A stretch of DNA of 64,000 nt, taken from positions 276,501-340,500 of the forward strand of contig NC_087173.1 of the NCBI RefSeq assembly GCF_035594125.1. Direction: 5' to 3'. Positions 48,387-62,226 of this stretch are shown here, in pieces; position 1 is the stretch's first letter, and each line of letters opens with the position of its first letter. A program made the position numbers and the translations under genes. Below the pieces are notes generated by a model that saw only the letters and a program-made list of their open reading frames with translations, did not search any database and was not told the DNA's origin. The stretch is from Scylla paramamosain. Its lineage: Eukaryota > Arthropoda > Malacostraca > Decapoda > Portunidae.

Positions 48387-49196
48387 CAACAACAGTACCA
48401 CTTCACTACGTATCGTCTCACGCGGGGAGCAGGGGTGGGAGGGGCACAGGTCTTTCTTCTTTTTCATGCAGTATTCTTTTTTTTTTATACCTATGAAGCA
48501 TAAACACACTTGCAGCCTCCGCTGGTCCCCCTACCCTCTCTCTCTTAATCCCTCCCGACGCCGCCCTTCCTCCCAGTCGGAAGCTTTCATCCTGCTGAGA
48601 GGTAGTAAAGCCTGTGTGAAGAAGTGAGTGCTTCACCAGCTTTTTCAATGACATAATTTGATTGATGTCTGTGTTGAGAGTGGACGTGAATTACGAATAA
48701 AGCAATCCGTGGTTCTCTGGGCTGAGTCATTCTCGTGCTGCAGGATGGACAGGTGTAATGTTGTGTTGTTGTTATTGTTGTTGGTGATGGTGGTGGTGGT
48801 GCAGCACAGGGGAGGGTTCCAGGAGGCGACTCCAGACACAAGGAATGCCCGCCTCTGTAAAGTTCTCTGATCTCACCTACTGCTATTTGCACTCCACGAC
48901 ATACTCCCACAAGTCAACAATTATCTAATTATCACTGTGGGAATGAACGCTCACTTTAGAATCAGCAGCAGTTTTTCTTATTGAACTTTTGGTGCTGCAT
49001 GAACACTGGAGGGGAAATCATGTGTTCAAATATATCTTGTTTACCGTTGGGGTTTCATGGCGTAGTGACAGTCTTGGGAACCCAGTGTGTGTGGGATGCC
49101 AGCGGTCATATCCCATAGAAAATGAAATAAATAAATAACGTAATGAAATTAATTAACATCATAATTCTTTAATACATACTGGCGTGAACATTAGAT
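47741..49196. other. Non-coding stretch with (TAA)n and GTT/GGT tracts
   Basis: Contains (TAA)n with (TTA)-type variation at about 48280-48383, A-rich runs, a GTT-to-GGT tract at 48763-48800, and mixed sequence. No motif-bearing frame. Confidence 0.55.
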
Positions 49197-49264
49197 GGGG
49201 AAATAGACCAACTTTACAAAAAAGATGGGGAAGATGGGGAAATAGACCAACTTTAAAAAAAAGA

Positions 49265-49660
49265 AAAAGGGCCCTCGTGGCCCAGTGGGTAGAGTGATGC
49301 ACTTGGAGTTTGGCGTGAGGGAAGTGAGGGGCGCGTAGGTTCGAACCCCCCTCTCGGAACTCACAAAAACCTTCAAAGAGCATCCCTCCATCACCATGTG
49401 TGCCTCAAACACACAGGTACGGTGATGGAGCTGCCCACGGGGAGGAGGGGAGGTGAGTGCGCAGCACCTCCCTACCCCTCCCCAGGGGAGGAAGGCACCG
49501 CCTTACCGCCCCCGGGAGAGCAAGGGAGGTGAGTGCACAGCGCTTCCCTTCTCTCCCCTACCTAACCCTGGCAAGTCTACGGACTACCAGGCAAAAAATA
49601 ATAAAAAAAAAAAAAAATAAAAAAATAAAATAAAAAAAAAAAAAATAAAAATAAAGGTAA
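49265..49660 (+). mobile_element. tRNA-derived SINE
   Basis: GGCCCAGTGGGTAGAG fits a pol III A box and GGTTCGAACCCC a B box, about 55 bases apart, as in tRNA genes. The segment cannot fold as a working tRNA (no proper anticodon arm), so it is a SINE head. The body continues through CCATCACCATGTGTGCC and a GC-rich part holding the first AGGTGAGTGCGCAGCACCTC motif. It ends in an A-rich tail with TAAA runs. A 22-base A-rich segment (GGGGAAATAGACCAACTTTA) is duplicated just upstream at 49197 and 49236. Confidence 0.72.
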
Positions 49661-51415
49661 GTGCATAGCACTTCCCTTCTCTCCACCTAACAGGAAAAAA
49701 TAAATAAAAAAAACATAAAGGTGAGTGCATAGCACTTCCCTTCTCTCCCAACCTACCAGGCAAAAGATAGAAAAAAAAATAATAATAATAATAAAAATTA
49801 AGGTGAGTTCATAGCAGTTCCCTTCTCTCCCAACCTTCCCTGCAAAAAAAAAATTAGATAAATAAATAAATAAATAAAATAAAATAAATAAATAAAGCAA
49901 ATAAGTAAATAAATGAATAAAATAAAAATAAAAGCCACCCTACCACCTCGGACCTCGGGAGAGCAAGAGAGGTGAGTGCACAGCACTTCCCTTCTCTCCC
50001 CAAGTCTACGGACTACCACACCAAAAAGAATAAAATATATACAGGTATAAAGAAAAAAAAAACAATAAAATAAATAGAAAATAAAATAAAATAAATAAAT
50101 TAAATTAAATTAACAAAAAATAAATAAAGTAAAAACCAAAAAACTCCTAATTCCCCCCGTCAATAAAAGTGACTAAGTCTGGCAATCAACAATAAATAAT
50201 AAAAATAAATCAATACCAACCTGACTGATCCTGACAACTCCAAAGACCACAACCCCACCTGTGAAGCACGGGAGGTGAGTGTGCAGCACCTCCCTACCCT
50301 TCCCAGTCTCCCAGTTTGACTTTGACCAACAATCTGACTCATTCTAGCAACTCCAACTGTACAGACCACCACCAGTACTCCAGTACTCCCCACCCTGGCA
50401 ACTGATCCTGGCAAGGTGAGTGCGTAGCACTTCCCGTGACTCATCCTGGCAACTCTAAAGACCCACCATACTGACTGACCCTGGGAAGCACGGGAGGTGA
50501 GTGTGCAGCACCTCCCTACCCTTCCCAGTCTCCTGTCAATCTGACTCATCCTACCAACTCCAAAGAGCAACTCCAACTCTACAGACCACCACCACCACCA
50601 CCCCTCTGATCTTGGCAAGGTGAGTGCGTAGCACTTCCCTTGTCTGACCCTGACTGACTGACCCTGGCAGCTCAAAAAAACAAACAACCTGCCTGATTTA
50701 CAGATATGTAATCACCAAACTGACTGGCCCTGGGGAGCATGTGAGGTGAGTGTGCAGCACCTCCCTACACTTCCCAGTCTCCCAGTTTGACCTTACTCAT
50801 CCTGGCAACTTCTAAGAGCAACTCTCTGACACTGTGACTCTGATACCTACATCCCTACATCTTACCCTGTCCAGGGTAGGTGAGTGCGTAGCACTTCCCT
50901 ACCACCAGCCTGACTGACCCTGGCAACTCTAAAAACAACCATCCTGACTGACTTACAAATCTTACTCTAATCTGGCAACAGACCACCAAATTGACTGACC
51001 GTGGGGAGCATGGGAGGTGAGTGTGCAGCACCTCCCTACCCTTCCCAGTCTCCCAGTTTGACTTCCACCACCAATGTGACTCATCCTACCAGCTCCAAAT
51101 CTACCACCACCACCACCCCTCTGATCGTGGCAAGGTGAGTGCGTAGCACTTCCCTGGGCTTGACTGACTGACCCTGGCAACTCCAAAAATAACCAACCTG
51201 ACAGATGTTACAAATGTAACCTGGGAAGCATGGGAGGTGAGTGTGCAGCACCTCCCTACCCTTCCCAGTCTTCCACCAACCTGACTTGAATTATGACTGG
51301 GGAGCAGGGGAGGTGAGTGTGCAGCACCTCCCTACCCTTCCCAGTCTTCCACCAACCTGACTTGAATTATGACTGGGGAGCAGGGGAGGTGAGTGTGCAG
51401 CACCTCCTACTTTCT
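49451..51415 (+). repeat. Array of 17 AGGTGAGTG-hairpin motifs
   Basis: AGGTGAGTG(T/C)(G/A)(C/T)AGCAC(C/T)TCCC recurs near 49451, 49526, 49655, 49720, 49800, 49970, 50273, 50417, 50493, 50619, 50743, 50877, 51016, 51133, 51234, 51309 and 51386. In the version GGGAGGTGAGTGTGCAGCAC plus CTCCC, the ends GGGAGGTG and CACCTCCC pair as an 8-bp stem. From 50273 to 51234 two subtypes strictly alternate (GTGCAGCACCTCCC and GCGTAGCACTTCCC). The earliest unit lies in the SINE body, so the array seems to have grown from it. Each unit begins like a 5' splice site. Confidence 0.85.
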
Positions 51416-51507
51416 CCACTCTGTCTACCCTACCACCTACCAACTCAGACCATCAAACTGACTGTCTTAGAACAAGAAGAGGAAGCAACGCCATCAGAGG
51501 AAGAAGA

Positions 51508-51541
<34 letters not shown>

Positions 51542-51670
51542 GCATTACCGCCATCAGAGAAAGAAATCAAGAAAAAGAAGCAGAGAAAAAGAACTACCAC
51601 CACTGCTCTCAGAGGAAGAAGCAGCAGCGTCACCGCCATCAGAGGAAGAAATATATATATGTAAACTACG
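51416..51670 (+). repeat. Purine-rich CAG/GAA-type simple sequence
   Basis: (GAA)n, (CAG)n and (CCATCAGAGGAAGAA) repeats. The 115-codon frame ending at 51664 joins the last hairpin motifs to Glu, Ala and Lys runs and is best read as repeat translation. Confidence 0.75.
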
Positions 51671-52500
51671 ACTGGTCAAATCTCCGTTGGCGCCAGGCAA
51701 AGTTCGACCTGTGATAGGCTGTGTTTAGAGAGAGAGAGAGAAAAAAAAGAATTCCTTGAAAGGAAACTACGCTAACTCAGGGGAGTCAGTTAGGGGACTG
51801 ACTGTGAAAGTGCCAGGCAAAGCTGCTGCTTCAGACATCCACACTTCAACTTCAACAATGCATGCGAGAATGTTGCTGTATTATTCCTCCTATTCCTTCT
51901 TCTTTTTCTTCTCCTGCAGAAGACTGTCTTATTACTACGTAATTTTTTTTCTCATAATTTATTGAATGTTATTCTATTTATTTCTTTTTTTCAGTATTTC
52001 CACCTTTTCTAAATCCATCCATCCTTTAAATTAAATAAATTTAATAAATTTATGTACACTTGAGCCTTGGACAACTGATTACAAAAGAATTACATGAATA
52101 TTTGACTTTTTTTCTTTGGTCTTAAAACGCCACATCTCAAACACATGAGGCGCGGGTTGCGTTTGAGTGTACTGTAATATACCAATATAATACATGAATT
52201 TGTAATACTTTAATCACAATTTATATCTTTTCATACTAAGCAGTATGGCAACTTACTTCTTCTTCCTCATGACACTGGTCATGTCATGTACACTTCCATG
52301 TAGCCAACAATTCTGGGTAACCTTTGAAAAATATCATGCATCCTGGTGTGCACCATGCAACCAGGCTGACTTAACCTACGCCTCTGTTACCTAAGCTGGA
52401 CACTTGAACAACTATAAATGCATTTTGTCTATCTTAGCTCCTGCAGGGCCGAGGTGGACAGGTGTTTGTCCAGGATGCCTCGTGTTACTTCTCACCGCGT
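51671..52500. other. AT-rich non-coding stretch
   Basis: Short (GA)n at 51730-51740, AT-rich sequence 51900-52400. No supported gene. Confidence 0.5.
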
Positions 52501-52525
52501 GTTTTATCTGTTGGAGATTATTACA

Positions 52526-52665
52526 CTAAATATGCTGCTGCTCCTGCTGCTGCTGCTGCTGCTGGTGTTGCTGTTGCCGTCGCTGATCTTGCTGCTGTTG
52601 TTGGTATTGCTGCTTTTCCTTCCTTCCACAACAACAACAACAACAAAAGGAGCAACTACTACTGT

Positions 52666-52730
<65 letters not shown>

Positions 52731-52761
52731 CTGCTGCTGCTGCTGCTGCTACTATAGCTGC

Positions 52762-52840
<79 letters not shown>

Positions 52841-52850
52841 ACTAGTGCTT
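52526..52850. repeat. (GCT)n, (ACT)n, (GCT)n trinucleotide domain
   Basis: (GCT)n with GTT variants at 52531-52620, (AAC)n at 52627-52647, (ACT)n at about 52655-52728, and (GCT)n with ACT interruptions to 52850. All are multiples of three, so several frames are open by construction (Leu, Ser, Tyr, Cys or Ala runs). No flanking sequence supports a real polyamino-acid protein. Confidence 0.92.
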
Positions 52851-54340
<1,490 letters not shown>

Positions 54341-54408
<68 letters not shown>

Positions 54409-54700
54409 GACAGGAAGGCAGACGGTCAAACAAACAGGCAGGGAGGCAAGCAAGCAAACAAGCAAGCAAGGAGGCAGACAGACTAACAGGCAGGGAAAGA
54501 GGTGGATGGACATACAAAAAAGAAAGAAAGAAAGCAGGCAGACAGACAGAGTGACAGGGAAATAGTCAGCCTAACTTGAAGAGGATAGGCAGGCAAAGAA
54601 GCAGGCAGACAGGCAGGCAGGCAAAAATAGAAGGCAAGCAGGCAGACAGAGAAACAGACAAATAGACAGAGGGACAGATGGATGTGCGGGCAGACACAGA
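54341..54700. repeat. (GA)n followed by a degenerate AGGC/AGAC tetranucleotide domain
   Basis: (GA)n at 54341-54403, then some 300 bp built of GGCA, GACA, AGCA and AAGA units (for example CAGGCAGGGAGGCAAGCAAG). It looks like a decayed tetranucleotide microsatellite seeded next to the dinucleotide tract. Confidence 0.88.
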
Positions 54701-56011
54701 CATGGACAAAGTAGTTTTAAATAGCGGCAGAAACTGGTATATTTCATTCTAAAGAGTATATTTGCACAATTTTTTTTGTAAAGCACTTTAATAAATATTT
54801 TACCGTGCCCTGCAGCGAGTACTTAACCAAAAATCCAACTGAATTAGTCATTGGGATATTAATACAGCATAATGTTTGCATAATATAAACGTATGCCTCT
54901 TCCGTTACTCGTATATTCTTTTGTGATAACAATTACTGTAAGCGAAGAAAATGCATACATAGTGACCTAACTATATTTTTTCTTTCATAGCCTCGTATTT
55001 ACGGTATGCCATTTTTCAGGCACAATACGTAGTTGTCATTGATTTCCTAAAACTACTAAATATACCAGAAGACAGACCTACTGACTCATACTCGTAAATA
55101 TTGTTCCACTCGTAATGTTACACACACACACACACACACACACACCATTGATACAAATATATGCACTGCAACAAAGCAACAGAAATTGGGATGCTCATTC
55201 TTACAGAACATTATAGTGAACATATGAGGCAGAGATAAACAAACAGACGCAGACAGACAGATTGATTTAAAACACTTAGTAACATGTACTTGTTATAAGC
55301 AATTCTAAGTGACCATTAATTTCTTGTTCATTCCCATTCATTCAAGCATTTCAGTGTTGAGACGCAAAGGTAGTGTAAGTGTTGAGGCAGCGGTGGTAGT
55401 GGCCCCTTCACCTCGCAGCGAGGCAGGAAGGGGAGGTGAGGGACACCAGCAGTGACTGGCCTGAAGGCGCCTTGCGTCTCGCTTCCTCTTTGCGACCCTC
55501 TCCCTTGTTTGCCTTTATCCATCAATCGCAACATGACTTGTGTTCCTCCTCTTCAGTCTCACTTAACTACCACCTTCATATTCTAGACACACTACTTACC
55601 CTCCTTGCTTCAGCTCAAGGTTTTCCAAGGTCAGTTGAATTGCTCGTCTTCTCGGACTTACGCTAACGGAGCTAATCTGCGCATGGCTTAGCAGTGTATC
55701 CTATGGACTGTCGGCTTTTCTGTCATCCTGGTACACGCGGCGATGGTACCAAGGGAATCATTGTCTTGGCGGAGTGTTAGGGAGGGTGAGGCAAGGCATG
55801 GCAGGGTATCTCTTGACTGGAAACCTTAAGTAAGGTAATCTAAGCGAAGTCGAACTGGAAGGTTTGCAATAAAATTAGTGTTGCTACTCAAGCTGAAGGA
55901 GGATTGTTAGGATGTTACTTCTTAGGAAATAGCTTTACTTATTGAAATATAGTAAAGATGGGTAAAAGAGAGAAGGTGAATTCTGCTTGGGAGCAAGATA
56001 TGGTTTCAGAC

Positions 56012-56099
<88 letters not shown>

Positions 56100-57431
56100 C
56101 TAACAGTGAAAGCTTTAAGTTCAGTGAAATAGCATCATTATTCTTCATTGACACTCTTAAGCTGCAGACGCTAGAAAGAAATCAGTCACAACCCAGAAGA
56201 CTTGACATAGAAAAGTAGATCCAACTGTTTCCATATTTTCTCTTGAATATAAAGAACAGATAATAGATTGACAATAACGAAACGATTTACTCGTAAGAGG
56301 CTTTGCTTGGGATGAGAGGAGGTTAGGGAGTCCTGTTCTGGAGTGAAGCCGTAAACACTGGTGATGTAGAACTGAAATAAGAATTTGTCTCATCGTTGTC
56401 TCGTCAACAGCATTCAGTAACGTTCCTTTATAAACTAAATGAAATCCCACTCTTGTTTTAATACTAAGTAGGATAAACAGAAGCATAAAGTAGAACCTGC
56501 ATCTAAATATTTCAAATAAAAGTGTAGTCTCATACATATTAGTCTAAGTGGACCCAAGTTGAAAGTAACTGATCTGTATGACTGTATAAAGAACTTTTCA
56601 GCCAATGATTGTACAGTATCTCCGAAAACTATCTTTAAAGTGTGGCGCGAACTGTGGCATAATGAACAATACAAAACCCGCTGCCTGATCACGTTTTGTG
56701 TCGGTAAGGTTGGTATGCATGGCTTGACGTGATGCTAAGATACCTCTATTTGTTAGGTCATATGTAATATATGGAAACTATCCTTAGTGTGCAGGGCTAC
56801 TCATTGTCACTGGCGTTATCACCAAACGTGTCAAATAACATGGTTCATTGTGCCAGAATGTAGACGTCTTATTTTTATAGAAAATTTGGTAGGTACTCTA
56901 CAATATCTACTTGGAGAGAGAAAGGGACAGATACTGTCAAAACATCCATCCCACCACACTCTCAGCTCCTGTTAATGCTTTGCCACCTTGAGCAGCAGCC
57001 ACGCAGATTTACAGATTGCTGGAAAAAAAAAAAAAAAACATAGAAATAAAATAGGTATTTGTGGTAGATGTACCTTTGTTATTCCTTCTTTAGTGCAGAG
57101 GTCGCGTGTAGTGACTGTAGTCTCCTGAGTGCCCTAAACAAGATCCTAGCTATAAATAATTTGGTAAAGCTGACGGAAACAGTCAAGCAGCTTTTGGATA
57201 GCAGCAGATAGCAGCTTGGATACTGTGTGTGTTTGTGTGTGTGTGTGTATTTGTCTGTCGGTCAGTCATTGCACGTGCTGATGGCACATTCATTAACAAC
57301 CAAAGTCTCATTGTCATTAAATATTATTGCAGGGAAGCAGAGCAACATAAAAGCGCTCCCACTGTCTGATGAGGCCGAGTCTTACGACCACAGAATACTT
57401 TGAACCTGCTATTCTGTATATTGATAGTTCT

Positions 57432-57433
<2 letters not shown>
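54701..57433. other. Non-coding stretch with short microsatellites
   Basis: (CA)n at 55121-55145, (GA)n at 56020-56097, (GT)n at about 57224-57248. A less AT-rich segment at 55380-55700 has a 76-codon frame without motifs. No retroelement or host gene recognised. Confidence 0.5.

Positions 57434-57516
<83 letters not shown>
57434..57516. repeat. (GA)n microsatellite
   Basis: Perfect GA dinucleotides, about 83 bp. Confidence 0.97.
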
Positions 57517-57517
<1 letters not shown>

Positions 57518-57693
57518 GAAGCTGATATGATAGATCAATTAATATGATTATGAGCATCGGATTTCATGAAGGACGACTAGAGGGCCGGGAGAGGGTAAGG
57601 TACTCAATCAAGCCCTTATGTAGGGGAAGTACTGGAGGCTTGGTATAAACTCTATGAAACCAGATGTACTGGAGTTTTCATTACAACTGTTTG

Positions 57694-57857
<164 letters not shown>

Positions 57858-57917
57858 AGGTTTCATTACAAACCTTAACAGTCAAGGCATTTAATAGTCA
57901 TTCCTATGCAGAGATAA

Positions 57918-57922
<5 letters not shown>

Positions 57923-57990
<68 letters not shown>
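57923..57990. repeat. (GA)n tract at the 3' edge of the RT element
   Basis: Perfect GA dinucleotides that pass straight into TTCAGATTTCAGATTCAG, the terminal repeats of the element at 58004. The matching (GA)n at 59876-59897 lies at the element's other end. Confidence 0.93.
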
Positions 57991-57992
<2 letters not shown>

Positions 57993-58092
57993 CAGATTTC
58001 AGATTCAGATTCTTTATTATTCCATGAGACATGGTTATTCTTACAGATTGGTTAACATAGGTAGTCATGTTTAATATATAATAGCAAATAAA

Positions 58093-58093
<1 letters not shown>

Positions 58094-58183
<90 letters not shown>
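58094..58183. repeat. (CA)n microsatellite in the 3' UTR of family D
   Basis: Perfect CA dinucleotides between the RT stop codon and the element's 3' terminus, so either internal to the family's UTR or grown after insertion. Confidence 0.95.
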
Positions 58184-58185
<2 letters not shown>

Positions 58186-58275
58186 AAAAAGTAGATTGAC
58201 TCAAAATTTCTTTGCTACTCTGTATTAAACATTTAGTAAACGTCATTTAAAATAATTGTGCTATGATAACATTGA

Positions 58276-59869
58276 CTAATAATTATTTAAAAGAATTTCG
58301 CTAAGTCTAGACTTAAAAGCATAAAGGCTTTCAGAATTGATCACATTGGTGGGCAGTGTATTCCATAACTTTGGTCCAAGTATCGTAATGGCTCTGGCAC
58401 CAGAGTCTGTTCTAGCTCTACCCACATAAAGGTTATTGAGCTGTCTTGTGTTGCTTGTGGTGTGTTCTCTAACTGTGGGAAATTTGAGGTACCAGTCTGG
58501 ATAACAGTTATTGACAGCCTTATAAACAGTTGTACATTTATCAAAGGTGTGCTTCTCTTTGATTTTCAACCACTTTAACTCTTTTATGAAGGGGGTTACA
58601 TGATCATACTTTCTGGTACACCCAACAGCTACTTTAGCTGCAAAATTTTGCAATTTCTGGACATTGTGCAGCAAAGTTTCATTAGTTGTACCCCATATTA
58701 CAATACAGTAATTTATTAAACTGAGAACTAGTGACTGTACTACAAGTATTCTTGTTGATTTATCAAAGTTCTGGCTTATTCTATTAATGAACATTAATGC
58801 ACCCATGACTTTCTTTGTTAATTCACCAATATGTACATCAAAAAGCATGTATTTATCAATGAAAACACCAAGATTTTTAACATGAGAGCTTGGGTAAATG
58901 AAGTCTCCATCACAGTCTATTATGGTGTTCGGAGGAATCTGTGATAAAAGTTGTCTGTTACCAATGAAGATACATTGTGTTTTCTTTAAATTTAACATCA
59001 GCCCGTTTCTAAGAAAATACTGTTTTACATTCCGCAGAGTTTCTTCCGTTCTAGAGATGAGAGCTACAAGGTTATTTGGAGTGTCGGCGTGGAGAAACTG
59101 AGTGTCATCAGCATACTGTGTTAGACAACATTCGTTGATACTCTCATTAAGGTCATTTACATAAATCGAAAATAAAACGGGTCCGAGAATTGAACCTTGT
59201 GGGACTCCATAAGCTACGTTAAGTTTATTAGATACTGTGCTATTGAGACGGACAGACTGAGCTCTGTTTTCAATGTAACTTTTAAACCAGAAGATGTCCA
59301 TTTTTATTGCAGAACATTTTTTTAAAAGGATCTCATGACTGACATTGTCAAAAGCTTTAGAGAGGTCACACAAGGTTAACAATGTAATTTTCTTAGAGTC
59401 CATATTGCTATATATTTTGTTTGAGATAACAGTAAGTGCAGTCTCTGTTGACAGTTTTGGACGAAAGCCATGTTGGGTGTTAGACAATGATTGACTAAAT
59501 TCCAAGAAATACATAAGTTGATTAGTGACAACTTTTTCTAATAGTTTTGATATGATAGGTAATAGAGAGATGGGTCGAAAATTATTTGGATCATTAACAT
59601 CACCAGTTTTGAGGCTTGGTACAACTAGTGCGTGTTTCCAGGATGTAGGAAAGATGCCTGTTACAATTGAAGTATTGATGATACACGTCAAATAAAAAGC
59701 TATAACATAGAGTGCATCCTTAATAAATCTCATTGAAATGCCATCCGAACCTACAGAACTAGTTTCTTTTAGGTTTTTAATAGTGAGGATAACAGTTTCA
59801 ACACTTACAGGTTGAGGTCTAAAAAGATCATCGTCACCTAAAGCTACATTAAAATTATTTGCATCAGAT
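58276..59869 (-). CDS. Reverse transcriptase of family D, C-terminal about 530 residues, uninterrupted
   Basis: From the first ATG (59733) the frame has 485 codons. Without requiring ATG it stays open upstream to about 59869 (residues FRPQPVSVETVILTIKNLKE and then SSVGSDGIS). Counting from that ATG: NFRPISLLPIISKLLEKVV 51-69 (fingers), LCDLSKAFDNVSH 121-133 (palm A), GVPQGSILGP 176-185, YADD 207-210, then a thumb and a C-terminal region ending GPKLWNTLPTNV and a stop. All catalytic residues are present and there is no shift, so the insertion is young or recently active. The endonuclease is lost by 5' truncation, so this copy cannot mobilise itself. Confidence 0.9.
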
Positions 59870-59875
59870 ATATTT

Positions 59876-59897
59876 CAGAGAGAGAGAGAGAGAGAGA
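59876..59897. repeat. (GA)n tract at the 5' edge of the RT element
   Basis: About ten GA dinucleotides directly abutting the truncated 5' end of family D. Confidence 0.93.
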
Positions 59898-60133
59898 CGT
59901 ACATAGAAAGTATATTTGCATAAAAAGTCGGTAAGTGGCTTAAATATTCTGAGGGCTTGCTAGTCTCAAATGTGAGTAACAAATAAAAAGGCTCGTCAGC
60001 TTGGTGTTCATTAGCATGCCTTCTTCAGACGTGTGATTACTCATGTGCTCACACGACGGGAGATTGAATTACACATAGTAAATGCTTTCAATGGGGATAT
60101 TTATTTATATATTTGTTTATTAGCTGGTCTTTA

Positions 60134-60201
<68 letters not shown>

Positions 60202-60749
60202 GTAATTGGTCAGGAGAATATCTGCAATTTTTTTCTTTTATAATGCAAAGCTTTTTAGAATATCAAAGCATTCATTAATTAACCTACACTCTTTTCAGTT
60301 ACACTTTTTCATATAAATTGTTTTTGCTTTCAAGACAGCAATGGTGATAGAATCTAAGCAGATGCTGTCATGTTTGTTGTTTTGCTGTTAAAGTTTTTTT
60401 CTATATATATGTATAGTGTTGAAGTAGCAAAGGCATCGTAGAAAACACTAACATCTTGAGATCCATCAATATGTTTTCAGGGAAAATATGAGAAAATTGT
60501 GTGAGTCTTGCCGTGGTAGGAAAGATAGCCTCCTGTGGGACCTTATCAAAAGAGTGTCTGGCATTGGTTTGGTAAGCAGTGGGACAAAAAAAAATTAGGA
60601 TGCCTTTGGTAATGCATATATAGGAATGTTATTGCCAGCAAAACACTACCTTGGCTTTGCAGTGAAGCTTTTCTATTCAGATGACTGCAGGAACTGAAAT
60701 ATGTAGACACAACTATACTAGGCAGGTCCAGTGAAAGGTATCACACTAA
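59898..60749. other. AT-rich non-coding stretch with (GA)n
   Basis: (GA)n at 60138-60198; otherwise AT-rich sequence leading into the right copy of the 2.6-kb duplication. Confidence 0.5.
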
Positions 60750-62195
60750 ATGTATTGCATCATCCAGACGAGTTAGCAGCACAAGCATGAAGTAGGGTGG
60801 ATCTCACAGGTGTTCACTTTTGTTGAGATCCTTACCAAGAAGCAGTGACATCCAGAACCAACAGCAACTATGATATCTTTGTTGTCTCTGGAGCCCTTGT
60901 TATTGTTGTTGTTTTGTTGTTTAAGACATTATAGGTAACATGCTGTGTCCTCGCAGTAACCACACGAAAAGGCAGGTATCTAACTAGGAGTGGTCAGAGA
61001 GTGTTTGTTGTTGTTGTTATCAGAACCACAAACGGAGGAAGGCGGATGTGTTGTATTACTGAACAATAATAAAAATGAAGAATAGATGAGTCAGGCCACC
61101 TTGGCAGAGATACTCAAAAGGGACTTTCATGTTTTGTGCCGTGAATACTTTTTATGGCTAGACTGAAGTGGTACTTATTATTTTATAAGTGTATCCTTGC
61201 TGTTTTTTTTAAGGTTTGTACTGCTGAATGTTGGGAAGCTTTGCATTTATTATTTTTTGCTTCTTTTTATTTTGTTATTTAATCTTGTTATATATGTAAT
61301 GGTGTTTGTTCGTTTTATTTTGTTGTAGCTGTTGTGCATATTTAACATTTTTAGCGTTTCAAGTGTGTTCTGTTTTCAGTGTTGTTTTCCATGTATCCAT
61401 GTGTTCTTGCATGGAGGAATCTGACATGTTTTATTGATGACATTTCGTGTTTTTCTTCAGTATTTATTCTTTCCTTTTTTGTTCATGTGTATATTGTAAC
61501 TCATGCAGTAAAGGATTTGTGGTGGTTCTGTTCATGTTGGTTCATTTTTAGCTCTTTTTAGAATAGTCAAGCTGCATCACTTTTTTATGTGGATGTTTTG
61601 ATATTTTCAGGAAAGGATGGCAGGTGGTGCCGCGATGAACACTCCCAACACATGCAGGAGGAAAGTGAGTACCTGCTTCATTACATCATGTGCACTCTGT
61701 TTTGGAACTCGCTGTTAAACTTTTTTTTTTCCATGTCAAGTGAAACCTGTCACTGTTGCCAGCCTTTCTCCTGTCAGTTTCCTATGAATCTATGAAGGAA
61801 AGAAAAGATGTGCTTCCATGGTATCGTGTCAGTAGTATTATCCATTGAAGGATTAGTTTAAATATTTTTCCAAAGCGTTGTTTTGCCTCCCATTTTTGTG
61901 CCTTCCTAGGGTATATATATGAAAGAAGAAAGAATGTAAATTTAGTCTATAATGTTCATTGCAACATCTTACAGGAAAAAAAGTCTTTTGTGGATTAACC
62001 GAGAATCTTTTTCTAAACTATAATTTTTGTATTCCAGTCTTCATGTGCTTATTTTAGTTTATGCATAGAAAAAAAAGAAGGATACAAAATCATATATTTT
62101 CTATAATGGTGTCATCTTGTTGGTATAAATATTTACTTGGAGATTCAGTTGAAACCTAACAATTAGCTGTCAATTTTGCATTCTTTTTTTTTTCG

Positions 62196-62226
<31 letters not shown>

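Larger units (their letters stand above)
57991..59876 (-). mobile_element. CR1/L2-type retrotransposon family D, 5'-truncated, inserted in (GA)n
   Basis: A minus-strand element with an intact RT frame and a 3' UTR of about 285 bp that contains an 88-bp (GT)n tract (58095-58183 on plus). The 3' end reads AATAATAAAGAATCTGAATC followed by further TCTGAA repeats, not poly(A); short terminal tandem repeats fit the CR1/L2 group rather than Jockey. The 5' end is cut at 59876 directly against (GA)n, and the 3' end also meets (GA)n, so it probably landed inside a GA microsatellite. Confidence 0.82.

Noticed and set aside
49265..49350. A possible functional tRNA gene
   Set aside because: A and B boxes are present, but no anticodon arm or matching acceptor stem can be drawn, and a SINE body with an A-rich tail follows.
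51317..51664. A 115-codon frame with acidic and basic tails
   Set aside because: It runs from the hairpin array into CAG/GAA simple repeats; composition is fully explained by the repeats.
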